Source: an uncultured Mycobacteriaceae bacterium (GTDB lineage: Bacteria; Actinomycetota; Actinomycetes; Mycobacteriales; Mycobacteriaceae). From it: a DNA stretch of 64,000 nt. Position 1 is the stretch's first letter; each line of letters begins with the position of its first letter. A model generated the notes under the pieces. The model did not search any database. It had not been told where the DNA came from and was given only the letters and a program-made list of their open reading frames with translations. Of this stretch, positions 9,279 through 19,495 are shown piece after piece. Position numbers and translations under genes: made by a program. Location: the NCBI GenBank assembly GCA_902826815.1, contig CADEGF010000019.1, positions 38,913 to 102,912 of the forward strand, read 5' to 3'.

Positions 9279-10012
9279 CTAACGGAGCGGTCCGGCCCGG
9301 CCACCGCAATCCGATCCGGGTGGTGCTTGGGGTAGGTCCGGATCTCGTAGATCAGGCCTGCGACACCGAGGCTCGCGGTGAACAGCGACGCGAGGATCAG
9401 CAGCGGACTGATCTGGTTGGTCAGCGCGTCGCCGAGGATGACGACCGCCGCGGTGCCCGGCAGCAGTCCCGCCAGTGTCGCCAGCGCGTACGGCACCACC
9501 CGGACAGACGATGCTCCCGCGGCGTAGTTGAGCACCGAGAACGGCACCGCGGGGATCAGCCGCATCGACATCACCGTCGGCCAGCCGCGAAGGCGTAGGC
9601 GGGCGTCGAGCGTCCTGACCCGCGGATGGGGCACAAGGCGGTCGAGCCGCCAGCCTGCGGCGCGCACCAACAACAGTGCGAGCAGCGCGCTGACAGCGCT
9701 GGCGACGACCGCGATCGCGATTCCGAGCCAGGGTCCGAACAACAGGCCGGAGGCCAGCGTGAAGGCGGTCCGCGGGAACGGGAAGACCGTGACCACGATG
9801 TGGGCTGCCAGAAACGCGAGCGGGAACCACGGACCCACCGATGTTGCCCAGTCCCGAAGCTGGACCGCGCCGGGCCGCGGTACCAGCAACAGGATTGCGA
9901 CGAGAATCACAATCGTCGCCGCGATGGCTGCCATCTGGCGCCGGGGGACCTGCTTGGCCGTCGAAATCACCGCGGTGCGCAGCGCGGCGAGGGTGCTGAC
10001 GACGGACTTCAC
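9260..10012 (-). CDS. DedA/TVP38-TMEM64-type membrane protein
   Basis: This 250-residue protein has about six hydrophobic segments. The VTT/SNARE-associated core is visible as VTVFPFPRTAFTLASGLLFG followed by RLIPAVPFSVLNYAAGAS, the conserved Pro/Arg pattern of TVP38/TMEM64 proteins. Relatives are proposed lipid scramblases or transporters of the DedA superfamily; the substrate here is unknown. I chose GTG at 10012 because TACTGT lies 8 nt before it; a TTG at 10021 is also open. It is divergent from mutA and corresponds to Rv1491c in place. Its 3' end abuts the MBL pseudogene, and the junction may be a deletion scar. Confidence 0.88.
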   Translation of the reverse strand: MKSVVSTLAALRTAVISTAKQVPRRQMAAIAATIVILVAILLLVPRPGAVQLRDWATSVGPWFPLAFLAAHIVVTVFPFPRTAFTLASGLLFGPWLGIAIAVVASAVSALLALLLVRAAGWRLDRLVPHPRVRTLDARLRLRGWPTVMSMRLIPAVPFSVLNYAAGASSVRVVPYALATLAGLLPGTAAVVILGDALTNQISPLLILASLFTASLGVAGLIYEIRTYPKHHPDRIAVAGPDRSVSAPPRP

Positions 10013-10104
10013 GCCTACCAACAGTACGGGCAGGCCGGTGATAACCCGGCCAATGCCGGTCGCGGCTCCGCCGCCCGGCGCACGCTGGTCGAACGGCGAT
10101 CAAT

Positions 10105-10110
10105 TAGCCT
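10105..10110 (+). promoter_or_regulatory. Putative -10 hexamer (TAGCCT) of mutA
   Basis: TAGCCT lies 6 nt before the GTG start at 10117; no Shine-Dalgarno-like sequence intervenes, compatible with a leaderless mutAB transcript. Confidence 0.45.
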
Positions 10111-10116
10111 GAGGAC

Positions 10117-11957
10117 GTGCAGGAATCCGGCTTGCGGGAATCTCAACAGCGATGGCGCTCGGCGGTTGCGGGCGTGTTGGCAAAGTCGACACGGCGCGAT
10201 CCGGCCGACCTGCCGCCCGAACCGGAGAGCCTGCTGGATTCGCCGACCTATGAGGGCTTTCCGATCCGGGCGCTCTACACCAGCCTGGACGCCGTGCCGG
10301 AGCCCCCGTTGCCCGGCTCGTGGCCCTTCGTCCGCGGCGGCGACGCGCTGCGCGACGTCAAGTCCGGGTGGAAAGTCGCCGAGGAGTTCCCCGCCCCAGG
10401 GCAGAAAGCCGTCACCGACGGCAACGGCGCCGTGCTGGTTGCCCTGACGGAGGGTGTCAGCGCACTGGTGCTGCGGGTGGGAGCACCCGACGGTGTCGTC
10501 GCGGGGGAGCTGGATCGTCTGCTCGAGGGCGTGTTCCTCGACCTTGTCCCGGTTGTGCTCGACGCGGGCACAGAGTTCGCGGCCGCCGCCGCCGAACTGC
10601 TGCCGCAGCTGACCGATATGGACGACGAACAACGCGCCCGGCTCTCGATCGATCTCGGCGCCGACCCGCTGACCGCACCGTTGAGCGGCAGATCCGCTGC
10701 CGACATCGCTGACGTAGTCGCCACCGCAGGGAAGATCACTTGCTACGGCGGCGGCGTTCGGGCGATCACCGTCGACGGGCCCGCCCTTCACAACCGGGGT
10801 GCGAGCGCCTCGTTGGAGCTCGGCGGAGCCGTCGCGGCAGGCGTCGGCTATCTGCGCCTGCTCGGCGAGGCCGGGCTCAGCGCGTCTGATTCGTTGCGGC
10901 AGATCAGCTTCCGGCTGGCGGCTGACGATGACCAGTTCATGACCATCGTCAAGTTCCGGGTGCTGCGCCGCCTGTGGGCGCGGGTGGCCGAGGTGGTCGG
11001 CGATCCCGACGCCGGTGCCGCCCGCGTACATGCGGTCACCTCGACGCCGATGATGGCGCAGCGGGACCCGTGGGTGAATATGCTCCGTACCACCGTTGCT
11101 GCCTTCGGCGCCGGTGTCGGCGGTGCGGACACCGTGCTTGTGCAGCCGTTCGACGCCGCCATCTCCGGCGGATTGCCAGGTACCGCAGCGAGTTTCGCGC
11201 GCCGCATCGCGCGCAATACCCAGCTGCTCCTGCTGGAGGAGTCTCACCTCGGGCGGGTGCTCGACCCAGGAGGCGGCTCGTGGTTCGTCGAGGACCTCAC
11301 CGAACATCTCGCCGAGAAGGCGTGGGTGCACTTCCAGCAGATCGAGGCCATCGGCGGTTTCGCTGCGGCAGGCGATTACGTGGTAGCCAAGATCGCCGAA
11401 GTCCGAGACCGGCGGGCAGACGACATCAACCACCGGAGAAAGGCGCTCACCGGCGTCAATGAGTATCCGAATCTCGATGAAGCGCCGCTGCCGCAACATG
11501 ATTCGTCGGCCATTGTGGCCCGTTATGCGGCAGGCTTCGAGGCATTGCGGGATCGCTCCGATGCCCACTTGGCGAAAACCGGCTCGCGGCCGAAGGCGTT
11601 GTTGCTTCCGCTCGGCTCGCTGGCCGAGCACAACATCCGGGCGACGTTCGCGACCAATCTGCTCGCCTCGGGCGGTATCGAAGCGGTCAACCCCGGCGTC
11701 GTCGACGCTGCGGGGGTGGCCGATGCGGTCACCGCGGCCGACCGCCCCGCTGTCGCGGTGATCTGTGGAACGGACAGCCGATACGGGACGGAAGTGGCAG
11801 GCGTCGTCGAGGCCGCGCGCACGGCTGGCGTCTCGCGCGTCCTGTTGGCCGGACCCGACAAGGCTGTCGCGGATGCCGACCCGAAGCCCGACGACTACCT
11901 GACCGCCAAGATCGACGCGGTCGGCGCCCTTTCTGACCTGCTCACTCGATTGGGGGC

Positions 11958-11961
<4 letters not shown>
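10117..11961 (+). CDS. mutA: Methylmalonyl-CoA mutase small (beta) subunit
   Basis: Partner subunit of the B12-dependent methylmalonyl-CoA mutase. The 614-residue protein has the mutase TIM-barrel in its N-terminal two thirds ([20 protein letters not shown], then [20 protein letters not shown]) and a degenerate B12-binding domain at the C-terminus lacking the DxHxxG signature. This is normal for the non-catalytic subunit. The GTG at 10117 follows a -10-like TAGCCT. The stop overlaps the mutB start region (GTGA at 11958-11961), so the subunits are translationally coupled. The enzyme handles methylmalonyl-CoA formed from propionyl-CoA during odd-chain and cholesterol-type lipid breakdown. Confidence 0.96.
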
Positions 11962-14189
<2,228 letters not shown>

Positions 14190-14200
14190 CCGCGGACTGG

Positions 14201-15178
14201 ATGGCCGACACACAGAAACTCGCCGCCGCGATCAAGCATCGCGATCGCGCCGCGCTGCCGCGCGCAATCACCCTTGTCGAGTCCACCAGGGCCGATCATC
14301 GCGAGCGGGCCCAAGAGCTGCTACTGGAGTTGACACCGGAGGCGGGCAGCGCCATGCACGTCGGCATCACGGGTGTCCCCGGCGTCGGTAAGTCGACGGC
14401 GATCGAGGCGCTCGGCATGTACCTCATCGAAGAGGGGCACCGGGTCGCTGTGCTGGCCGTCGACCCGTCGTCGACACGCACCGGCGGATCGATTCTCGGC
14501 GACAAGACCCGGATGCCCCGGCTGGCGGTGCACCCCGACGCCTATATCCGGCCGTCGCCGACGTCGGGCACTCTCGGCGGGGTGGCAAGGGCGACCAGGG
14601 AGACCATCGTGCTGCTCGAGGCGGGTGGTTTCGACGTGATATTGGTGGAGACCGTCGGCGTCGGGCAGTCCGAGGTCGCGGTCGCCAACATGGTGGACAC
14701 CTTCGTGTTCCTGACGCTCGCCCGCACCGGCGACCAGCTGCAGGGCATCAAGAAGGGCGTGCTCGAACTTGCTGACATCGTCGTGGTGAACAAGGCCGAC
14801 GGCGAGCACGCCAAGGAGGCCAAGTCGGCGGCCCGCGAACTCTCCGGTGCGATCCGGCTGATCCACCCGCGCGAAACGCTCTGGCGCCCACCCGTTCTGA
14901 CGATGAGCGCGCTGGAGGGAAGGGGCCTGGTCGAACTGTGGGACACCGTGCTCAAACACCGGCAGGTACTCACCGACGCGGGGGAGTTCGAGGCCCGCAG
15001 AAACTCCCAGCAGGTGGACTGGGCCTGGGCGATGGTTCGCGACACGGTGTTGGACCGGTTGCTCGGCAATCCGGGTGTTCGCAAGGTCCGCGCCGAAGTG
15101 GAACGGCAGGTCCGCGACGGTGAGCTGACGCCGACGCTGGCCGCACAGCAGATTCTCGACGCCGCGGACAATCCCTGA
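14201..15178 (+). CDS. meaB: Methylmalonyl-CoA mutase-associated GTPase (MeaB/ArgK)
   Basis: P-loop GTPase that protects and reloads the B12 cofactor of methylmalonyl-CoA mutase. The 325-residue protein has the Walker A motif GVPGVGKST at 58-66, the G3-type ETVGVGQSE and the NKAD guanine-specificity motif. The C-terminal helical arm used for dimerisation is present. It lies 11 bp after mutB, making a three-gene mutA-mutB-meaB unit. The older name ArgK reflects a mis-assigned arginine kinase activity. Confidence 0.96.
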   Translation: MADTQKLAAAIKHRDRAALPRAITLVESTRADHRERAQELLLELTPEAGSAMHVGITGVPGVGKSTAIEALGMYLIEEGHRVAVLAVDPSSTRTGGSILGDKTRMPRLAVHPDAYIRPSPTSGTLGGVARATRETIVLLEAGGFDVILVETVGVGQSEVAVANMVDTFVFLTLARTGDQLQGIKKGVLELADIVVVNKADGEHAKEAKSAARELSGAIRLIHPRETLWRPPVLTMSALEGRGLVELWDTVLKHRQVLTDAGEFEARRNSQQVDWAWAMVRDTVLDRLLGNPGVRKVRAEVERQVRDGELTPTLAAQQILDAADNP

Positions 15179-15194
15179 GGCGTTTGTTGCTGTT

Positions 15195-15213
15195 AGGTGG
15201 AGCCTTGGCACCT
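15195..15213 (+). terminator. Weak hairpin after meaB
   Basis: AGGTG at 15195-15199 and CACCT at 15209-15213 can form a short stem with a 9-nt loop 17 nt after the meaB stop. There is no T-rich tail, so a role as terminator is tentative. Confidence 0.25.
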
Positions 15214-15286
15214 CTGACATGCGATGCAATGACGGATCGGTAACGGGCGGAAAATTTGCCGGGGTTGCAGGTAAATTGGATGCATT

Positions 15287-16561
15287 GTGAAGCACTCTGA
15301 CAGCCTGGAGCGCAGCGCGGCGCTTCCACATGGTGTTCAAGGCGCGGCCGATGCGCACTTCGGCTGTGCGGTTCGGGCCTTCAGCACGATGTTTCCCGGT
15401 CCGAAATTCGGTGGAGGGGCGCTGTCGGTCTACCTCGACGGCGAGCCCGTCGTCGACGTATGGACCGGTTGGTCCGACCGCGCAGGCACCACGCACTGGT
15501 CCGCCGACACCGGCGCTATGGTCTTCTCGGCCACCAAGGGCATGGCCTCGACGGTCATCCACCGGCTCGCCGACCGCGGGCTGATCGACTACGAGGCTCC
15601 GGTCGCGCAGTACTGGCACGCGTTCGGCGCCAACGGCAAGGCGACGATCACCGTCCGTGAGGTGATGCGGCACCGCGCCGGGCTGTCCCAGCTCAACGGC
15701 GCCAGCAGGGCCGACCTGATGGACCACGTCAGGATGGAGGAGCGGCTCGCGGCCGCGCCCGTCAACAAGGTCCTCTACGGCAAGGGCGCGTATCACGCGC
15801 TGACGTACGGCTGGCTGATGTCGGGTCTGGCCCGGTCGGTGACCGGCAAGGGCATGCGGGAGCTGATCCGCGAAGAGCTGGCCGAGCCGCTGAACACCGA
15901 CGGGCTGCACCTGGGTCGCCCGCCCGTCGATTCGCCGACCAAGTCGGCGCAGATCATCATCCCTCAGGGCACGATCAAGAACGCGCTGCTGGGAAACATC
16001 GTGCCGAAGCTCGCCGCCATGCAATGGTCCAGTGGCCTTGGCGCGCTGTACTTCCCAGAGATGTTCTCGGTCGTGCAGGGCGACACCCCGTTCCTCGACG
16101 GTGAGATCCCCGCAGCCAACGGCACGGCCACGGCGCGGGGCCTTGCGAAGATGTACGCGCCGCTGGCATGCGGAGGCAGGGTCGACGGAAAACAGTTTCT
16201 CTCGCCCGAGCTGACCGCGGGCTTGATCGGAAAGCCCAACCTGCGACCGGACCGAAACATCGTGTTCCCCATGGCATTTCATCTCGGCTACCACAGCATC
16301 CCGATTGGTGGCCTGATGCCGGGATTCGGCCACGCGGGCCTCGGTGGATCGCTCGGCTGGGCCGACCCGAGCACAGGGATGTCGTTCGGCTACGTGCACA
16401 ACCGGCTGCTCACGCCGTTCGTGGTCGCCGATCAGGCCGGCTTCGTCGCGACGGCGGCGTTGATCCGTCGGGGTGCCGCGGCAGCGCGGCGGCGTGGATA
16501 CCGGCCGGTGCCCGCCTTCGGCGCTCCGTCCGTGCCAGAAACGCGGCCCGTCGCCCTTTAG
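15287..16561 (+). CDS. lipL: Serine esterase/beta-lactamase-fold hydrolase (LipL-like)
   Basis: This 424-residue protein has a class C beta-lactamase/esterase fold. The nucleophile motif S81-A-T-K84 (SxxK) and the catalytic Tyr at about 174 in YHALTYGWLM are visible, with a C-terminal HAGLGGSLGW in place of the KTG box. Relatives hydrolyse short- to medium-chain esters. No signal peptide is evident. The start GTG at 15287 follows TAAATT (15272-15277) by 9 nt. It lies after meaB, as lipL (Rv1497) does in M. tuberculosis. Confidence 0.9.
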   Translation: MKHSDSLERSAALPHGVQGAADAHFGCAVRAFSTMFPGPKFGGGALSVYLDGEPVVDVWTGWSDRAGTTHWSADTGAMVFSATKGMASTVIHRLADRGLIDYEAPVAQYWHAFGANGKATITVREVMRHRAGLSQLNGASRADLMDHVRMEERLAAAPVNKVLYGKGAYHALTYGWLMSGLARSVTGKGMRELIREELAEPLNTDGLHLGRPPVDSPTKSAQIIIPQGTIKNALLGNIVPKLAAMQWSSGLGALYFPEMFSVVQGDTPFLDGEIPAANGTATARGLAKMYAPLACGGRVDGKQFLSPELTAGLIGKPNLRPDRNIVFPMAFHLGYHSIPIGGLMPGFGHAGLGGSLGWADPSTGMSFGYVHNRLLTPFVVADQAGFVATAALIRRGAAAARRRGYRPVPAFGAPSVPETRPVAL

Positions 16562-16565
16562 CGGC

Positions 16566-16778
16566 CTACGCGCCTTCCATTCGGAATCCGACCTTCAACG
16601 TCACCTGGAAGTGCCCGACCTCACCGTCGGCCAGATGACCGCGCACAGACGTCACCTCGAACCAGTCGAGGCCCCGAATCGTCTCGGAGGCACGGGAAAT
16701 CGCGTTCTTGATCGCGGCGTCGATGCTGTCGGGTGAGCTTCCGACGATCTCGATGACGCGGTAGGTGTGATCGCTCAC
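16566..16778 (-). CDS. Dodecin-family flavin/CoA-binding protein
   Basis: A 70-residue protein of dodecin length and pattern: SDHTYRVIEIVGSSPDSIDA at the start, a central RGLDWFEV with the flavin-stacking Trp region, and HFQVTLKVGFRME at the end. Dodecins assemble into hollow 12-mers that store or buffer flavins. I chose the GTG at 16778; it overlaps the stop of the upstream ndh gene as GTGA, so the two are translationally coupled. The homologue Rv1498A occupies the equivalent place near lipL in M. tuberculosis. The coupling to a flavoenzyme gene fits a flavin-related function. Confidence 0.93.
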   Translation of the reverse strand: MSDHTYRVIEIVGSSPDSIDAAIKNAISRASETIRGLDWFEVTSVRGHLADGEVGHFQVTLKVGFRMEGA

Positions 16779-18199
16779 GACGCCCCTCTTTCCCGTTCGA
16801 GTTTCTCCGCCTCCTCGACCGCCGCGAGGGGCGATCGTTGGATGGCCTGCTTCTGCTGGCTCGCCAGCATGTCCATCGCCAGCCTGGCATAGATCATCTG
16901 GCTGGTGATCGCCATCTGGCCGCGGCTGTGGCTGACGAACGTGATGAACCAGGTGATCAGCGTCGTGAAGCGGTTCTTGAAGCCGACCAGGTACACCAGA
17001 TGCAGCGCCAGCCACGCCAGCCAGGCGATGAATCCGCCGAACTCCAGCTTGCCGATTTTCGCGACCGCGCTGAACCGCGAGATGGTCGCCATGCTGCCCT
17101 TGTCGAAGTACTTGAACGGGGCGCGGTTGGCCGGATCGTCGCGGCCTGCGAGCTCACGCTTGATGAGCTTGGTGACGTAGTTGGCGCCCTGAAGCGCGCC
17201 CTGCGCCATTCCCGGCACATTCGGCACCGACATCAGATCGCCGACGACGAAGACGTTGGGATGTCCCTTCACCGACAGGTCCGGTTCCACCACCACCCGG
17301 CCCGCGCGGTCGGTCTCGGTGCCGTCGGACTGTTCGGCGATCATCTTGCCCAGCGGGCTCGCCTGCACACCCGCCGACCAGACCTTGCATGCGCAGTCGA
17401 TCCGCTGCGCGGTGCCGTCCTTGCACTTGACGGCGACGCCCATGTAGTCGACGTCGGTCACCAACGAGTTGAGCTGTATCTCGACGCCCATCTTCTCCAG
17501 CCGGCGCTGCGCCTGTGCGCCGAGCTTCCGGCCCATCGGCGGCATCAGGGCATCGGCGCCCTCGACGAGGACCACTCGGCATTCATTCGGCTTGATCGTG
17601 CGAAACGCCCCGGCGAGTGTGCGCTCGGCCAGCTCGGCGATCTGCCCGGCCAGCTCGACGCCGGTCGGACCGCCCCCGACGACGACGAACGTCAACCGGC
17701 GCTGCCGCTCGGCGGGGTCGGTGCACACCTCGGCGGCCTCGAAGGCGCCGAGGATGCGGCCGCGCAGCTCCAGCGCGTCGTCGATGGTCTTCATGCCCGG
17801 TGCGAACGTGGCGAACTGGTCGTTGCCGAAGTAGGACTGCTGGGAGCCCGCCGCGACGATGAGAGTGTCGAACGGGGAGACCGTTGTCATCGTCATCAAC
17901 TTCGAGGTGACGGTCCTGGCCGTCAGGTCGATGTGCTCCACCTCCCCGAGCAGCACCTGGACGTTCTTCTGCTTGCGCAGCACCAGCCGAGTGGTCGGCG
18001 CGATCTCGCCTTCGGACAGAATGCCGGTCGCGACCTGGTAGAGCAGCGGCTGAAACAGATGACTGGTCGTCTTGGAGATCAAGGTGACGTCGACGTCTGC
18101 CCGTTTGAGAGACTTGGCGGCTTCGAGGCCACCGAAGCCCGAGCCGATGACGACGACGCGGTGTCGCCTCGCGGCCTCAGGTGGCTTTGGCTGTGTCAT
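16775..18199 (-). CDS. ndh: Type II NADH:quinone oxidoreductase
   Basis: Peripheral-membrane flavoprotein that passes electrons from NADH to menaquinone without proton pumping. The 474-residue protein has an N-terminal FAD motif VVIGSGFGGLEAAKSL, a second dinucleotide site VVVGGGPTGVELAG for NADH, the FVVGDLMSVPNVPGMAQ FAD-binding region, and hydrophobic/amphipathic C-terminal segments (about 385-410) for membrane attachment. I chose the ATG at 18199 because GGGAGG lies 6 nt upstream; the ATG at 18214 has no such site. In M. tuberculosis ndh lies elsewhere in the chromosome (Rv1854c); here it is coupled to the dodecin gene. Confidence 0.94.
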   Translation of the reverse strand: MTQPKPPEAARRHRVVVIGSGFGGLEAAKSLKRADVDVTLISKTTSHLFQPLLYQVATGILSEGEIAPTTRLVLRKQKNVQVLLGEVEHIDLTARTVTSKLMTMTTVSPFDTLIVAAGSQQSYFGNDQFATFAPGMKTIDDALELRGRILGAFEAAEVCTDPAERQRRLTFVVVGGGPTGVELAGQIAELAERTLAGAFRTIKPNECRVVLVEGADALMPPMGRKLGAQAQRRLEKMGVEIQLNSLVTDVDYMGVAVKCKDGTAQRIDCACKVWSAGVQASPLGKMIAEQSDGTETDRAGRVVVEPDLSVKGHPNVFVVGDLMSVPNVPGMAQGALQGANYVTKLIKRELAGRDDPANRAPFKYFDKGSMATISRFSAVAKIGKLEFGGFIAWLAWLALHLVYLVGFKNRFTTLITWFITFVSHSRGQMAITSQMIYARLAMDMLASQQKQAIQRSPLAAVEEAEKLERERGAS

Positions 18200-18241
18200 C
18201 GCGGTCCTCCCCATTTCGACGGCGAGGCAACGATAACCGGG

Positions 18242-18970
18242 TTAGACCCGTGTGAACCACTTCGTCTTGATCCGCCACGAATGCGCCGACGCCAGCGCGA
18301 ACCCGGCGCCGCAGAGGCAGGCGAACACCCAGACCAGGCTCGTGCCAACCACAGTTTGGAAGGACGGCACGAAGGCGGTGATGATGCGGACGACGCATGC
18401 CATGATGCCTGCGACCGATGACGCCAGATAGAAGTTGGCGATGGTGCGCGAGCGCGGATCCTTGCGCAGCACCAGCGTGGCACGGATGCCGTAGCCAAGC
18501 AGATACATCAGGGTGCCGCAGAGCAGCAGCCAGTAGAGGCTGAGCCAGAAGTCGGTCGGCACAGTGAAGAAGTCAGGGGCGTAGATCCGTGCGCCGTTAC
18601 CGACCGAGAACGTCACAAGCAGAACTGGGATGCATATAGTCGCCGGTCGCTCCACGTACTGCTTGAACGAGCGCTGCATGTTCTCGTCGTCGGCGAGCCT
18701 GCCAAGCGTGTTGTAGACGATGGCCGATGCCGCGACGATGTAGCAGTCGTGGCCGAGGTAGTCCTCGAGGTTCCATTTCCCTGTGAGGGCATGCAGCCAG
18801 TGGCCGAGGGTCTCGGACGCGAACGGCGACATCAACAAGACCGCCAAGCCCTGAAGGGCGATGTTGAGTGTTGCGGCGACTTCCCAACGGCACGTCCACG
18901 TCACGCGCCGAATCCACAGGCTCCATCCAATGCATGCGATCGTGATCGCCAGGAGTGTTGCGAGAGCCAT
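18242..18970 (-). CDS. Multi-pass membrane protein of unknown function, paired with an HTH regulator
   Basis: I do not recognise a confirmed function. The 242-residue protein has about seven hydrophobic segments (approximately 3-20, 30-50, 74-90, 109-125, 140-162, 178-200, 207-228). Between segments 3 and 4 is a charged cytoplasmic-looking stretch RLADDENMQRSFKQYVERPA, and RKDPRSRTIANFY follows segment 5. The pattern recalls actinobacterial integral membrane proteins (MAB_1171c-like) that are commonly encoded beside small HTH proteins; this is inference from pattern only. It starts 38 bp after the HTH gene and is surely in its operon. The ndh gene lies 42 bp further downstream and may be read through. 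Confidence 0.8.
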   Translation of the reverse strand: MALATLLAITIACIGWSLWIRRVTWTCRWEVAATLNIALQGLAVLLMSPFASETLGHWLHALTGKWNLEDYLGHDCYIVAASAIVYNTLGRLADDENMQRSFKQYVERPATICIPVLLVTFSVGNGARIYAPDFFTVPTDFWLSLYWLLLCGTLMYLLGYGIRATLVLRKDPRSRTIANFYLASSVAGIMACVVRIITAFVPSFQTVVGTSLVWVFACLCGAGFALASAHSWRIKTKWFTRV

Positions 18971-19008
18971 CTGTGTTGCCTTTGCGCTGTATCGGAACCA
19001 GCAAAATT

Positions 19009-19359
19009 CTACAGCGGCGGGGCGTCCAGGCGGGGCTTCATTTCGGATAGCTTCGCCGGGCGGACACGTCGCGTTTCCAGGGTTGCCAATGCGATACCGG
19101 CAGACTCGAAGTAGCTCTGCACTTCCTGGTGGCTCATCAGCCCGAACCGCACCTGTAGGTCGGGATAGCTGAGGTTGAACCGATCGGCGACTCTGCGGAG
19201 TTCTTCGGCGTCCGGATAGAACTCTTCCTTGATCCGCCGGTAGTACGTGCTGCTAGACACGCCGAGCGCGTCGTAGATGTCCTTCGAGTCGACATCGCCG
19301 TCGAGGAGATAGTCGAGCAGGGCTTTTAGCTGTCGGCCGTTCTCATCTGTCCGTGGCAC
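19009..19359 (-). CDS. Small helix-turn-helix DNA-binding protein
   Basis: This 116-residue protein has an N-terminal helix-turn-helix at about residues 23-45 (DVDSKDIYDALGVSSSTYYR), followed by ELRRVADRFNLSYPDLQVRF as in XRE/immunity-repressor-type regulators. It ends in a short basic tail with Pro. The GTG start at 19359 is preceded by TAAAGT at 6 nt, suggesting leaderless expression. It is divergent from the condensation-domain-like gene across a 136-bp region holding an operator-like element, so it plausibly regulates both sides. The partner gene downstream is the membrane protein at 18242-18970. Confidence 0.82.
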   Translation of the reverse strand: MPRTDENGRQLKALLDYLLDGDVDSKDIYDALGVSSSTYYRRIKEEFYPDAEELRRVADRFNLSYPDLQVRFGLMSHQEVQSYFESAGIALATLETRRVRPAKLSEMKPRLDAPPL

Positions 19360-19365
19360 CGCATT

Positions 19366-19371
19366 ACTTTA
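19366..19371 (-). promoter_or_regulatory. Putative -10 hexamer (TAAAGT) of the HTH gene
   Basis: TAAAGT lies 6 nt before the GTG at 19359 on the minus strand and fits the TAnnnT pattern with leaderless initiation. Confidence 0.45.
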
Positions 19372-19445
19372 TCTTGTCTTCCCGTAAATGGGCAGTGCCA
19401 ATCAAATCGCGGAAAGGGTTGCTGTTATTGACGCAGGTGTCACAC

Positions 19446-19473
19446 TTTTGGGAGAGGTCTCCCATTTTTGGGA
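19446..19473. promoter_or_regulatory. Operator-like element: TTTTGGGA direct repeats around a 16-bp palindrome
   Basis: TTTTGGGA occurs at 19446-19453 and 19466-19473, exactly 20 bp apart (about two helical turns). Between them lies the perfect palindrome TGGGAGA-GG-TCTCCCA at 19449-19464. The element covers the expected -35 area of the TACTGT promoter at 19483-19488, so a protein bound here should block that promoter. The neighbouring HTH protein is the obvious candidate ligand. Confidence 0.6.
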
Positions 19474-19482
19474 CAGCGGACG

Positions 19483-19488
19483 TACTGT
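19483..19488 (+). promoter_or_regulatory. Putative -10 hexamer (TACTGT) of the condensation-like gene
   Basis: TACTGT lies 7 nt before the ATG at 19496 and just downstream of the operator-like element; leaderless spacing. Confidence 0.5.
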
Positions 19489-19495
19489 TAGCTCC

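Noticed and set aside
18215-18241. Separate promoter between the membrane-protein gene and ndh
   Set aside because: The gap is short and contains no clear TAnnnT hexamer at suitable distance; read-through from the HTH operon cannot be excluded but is unproven.
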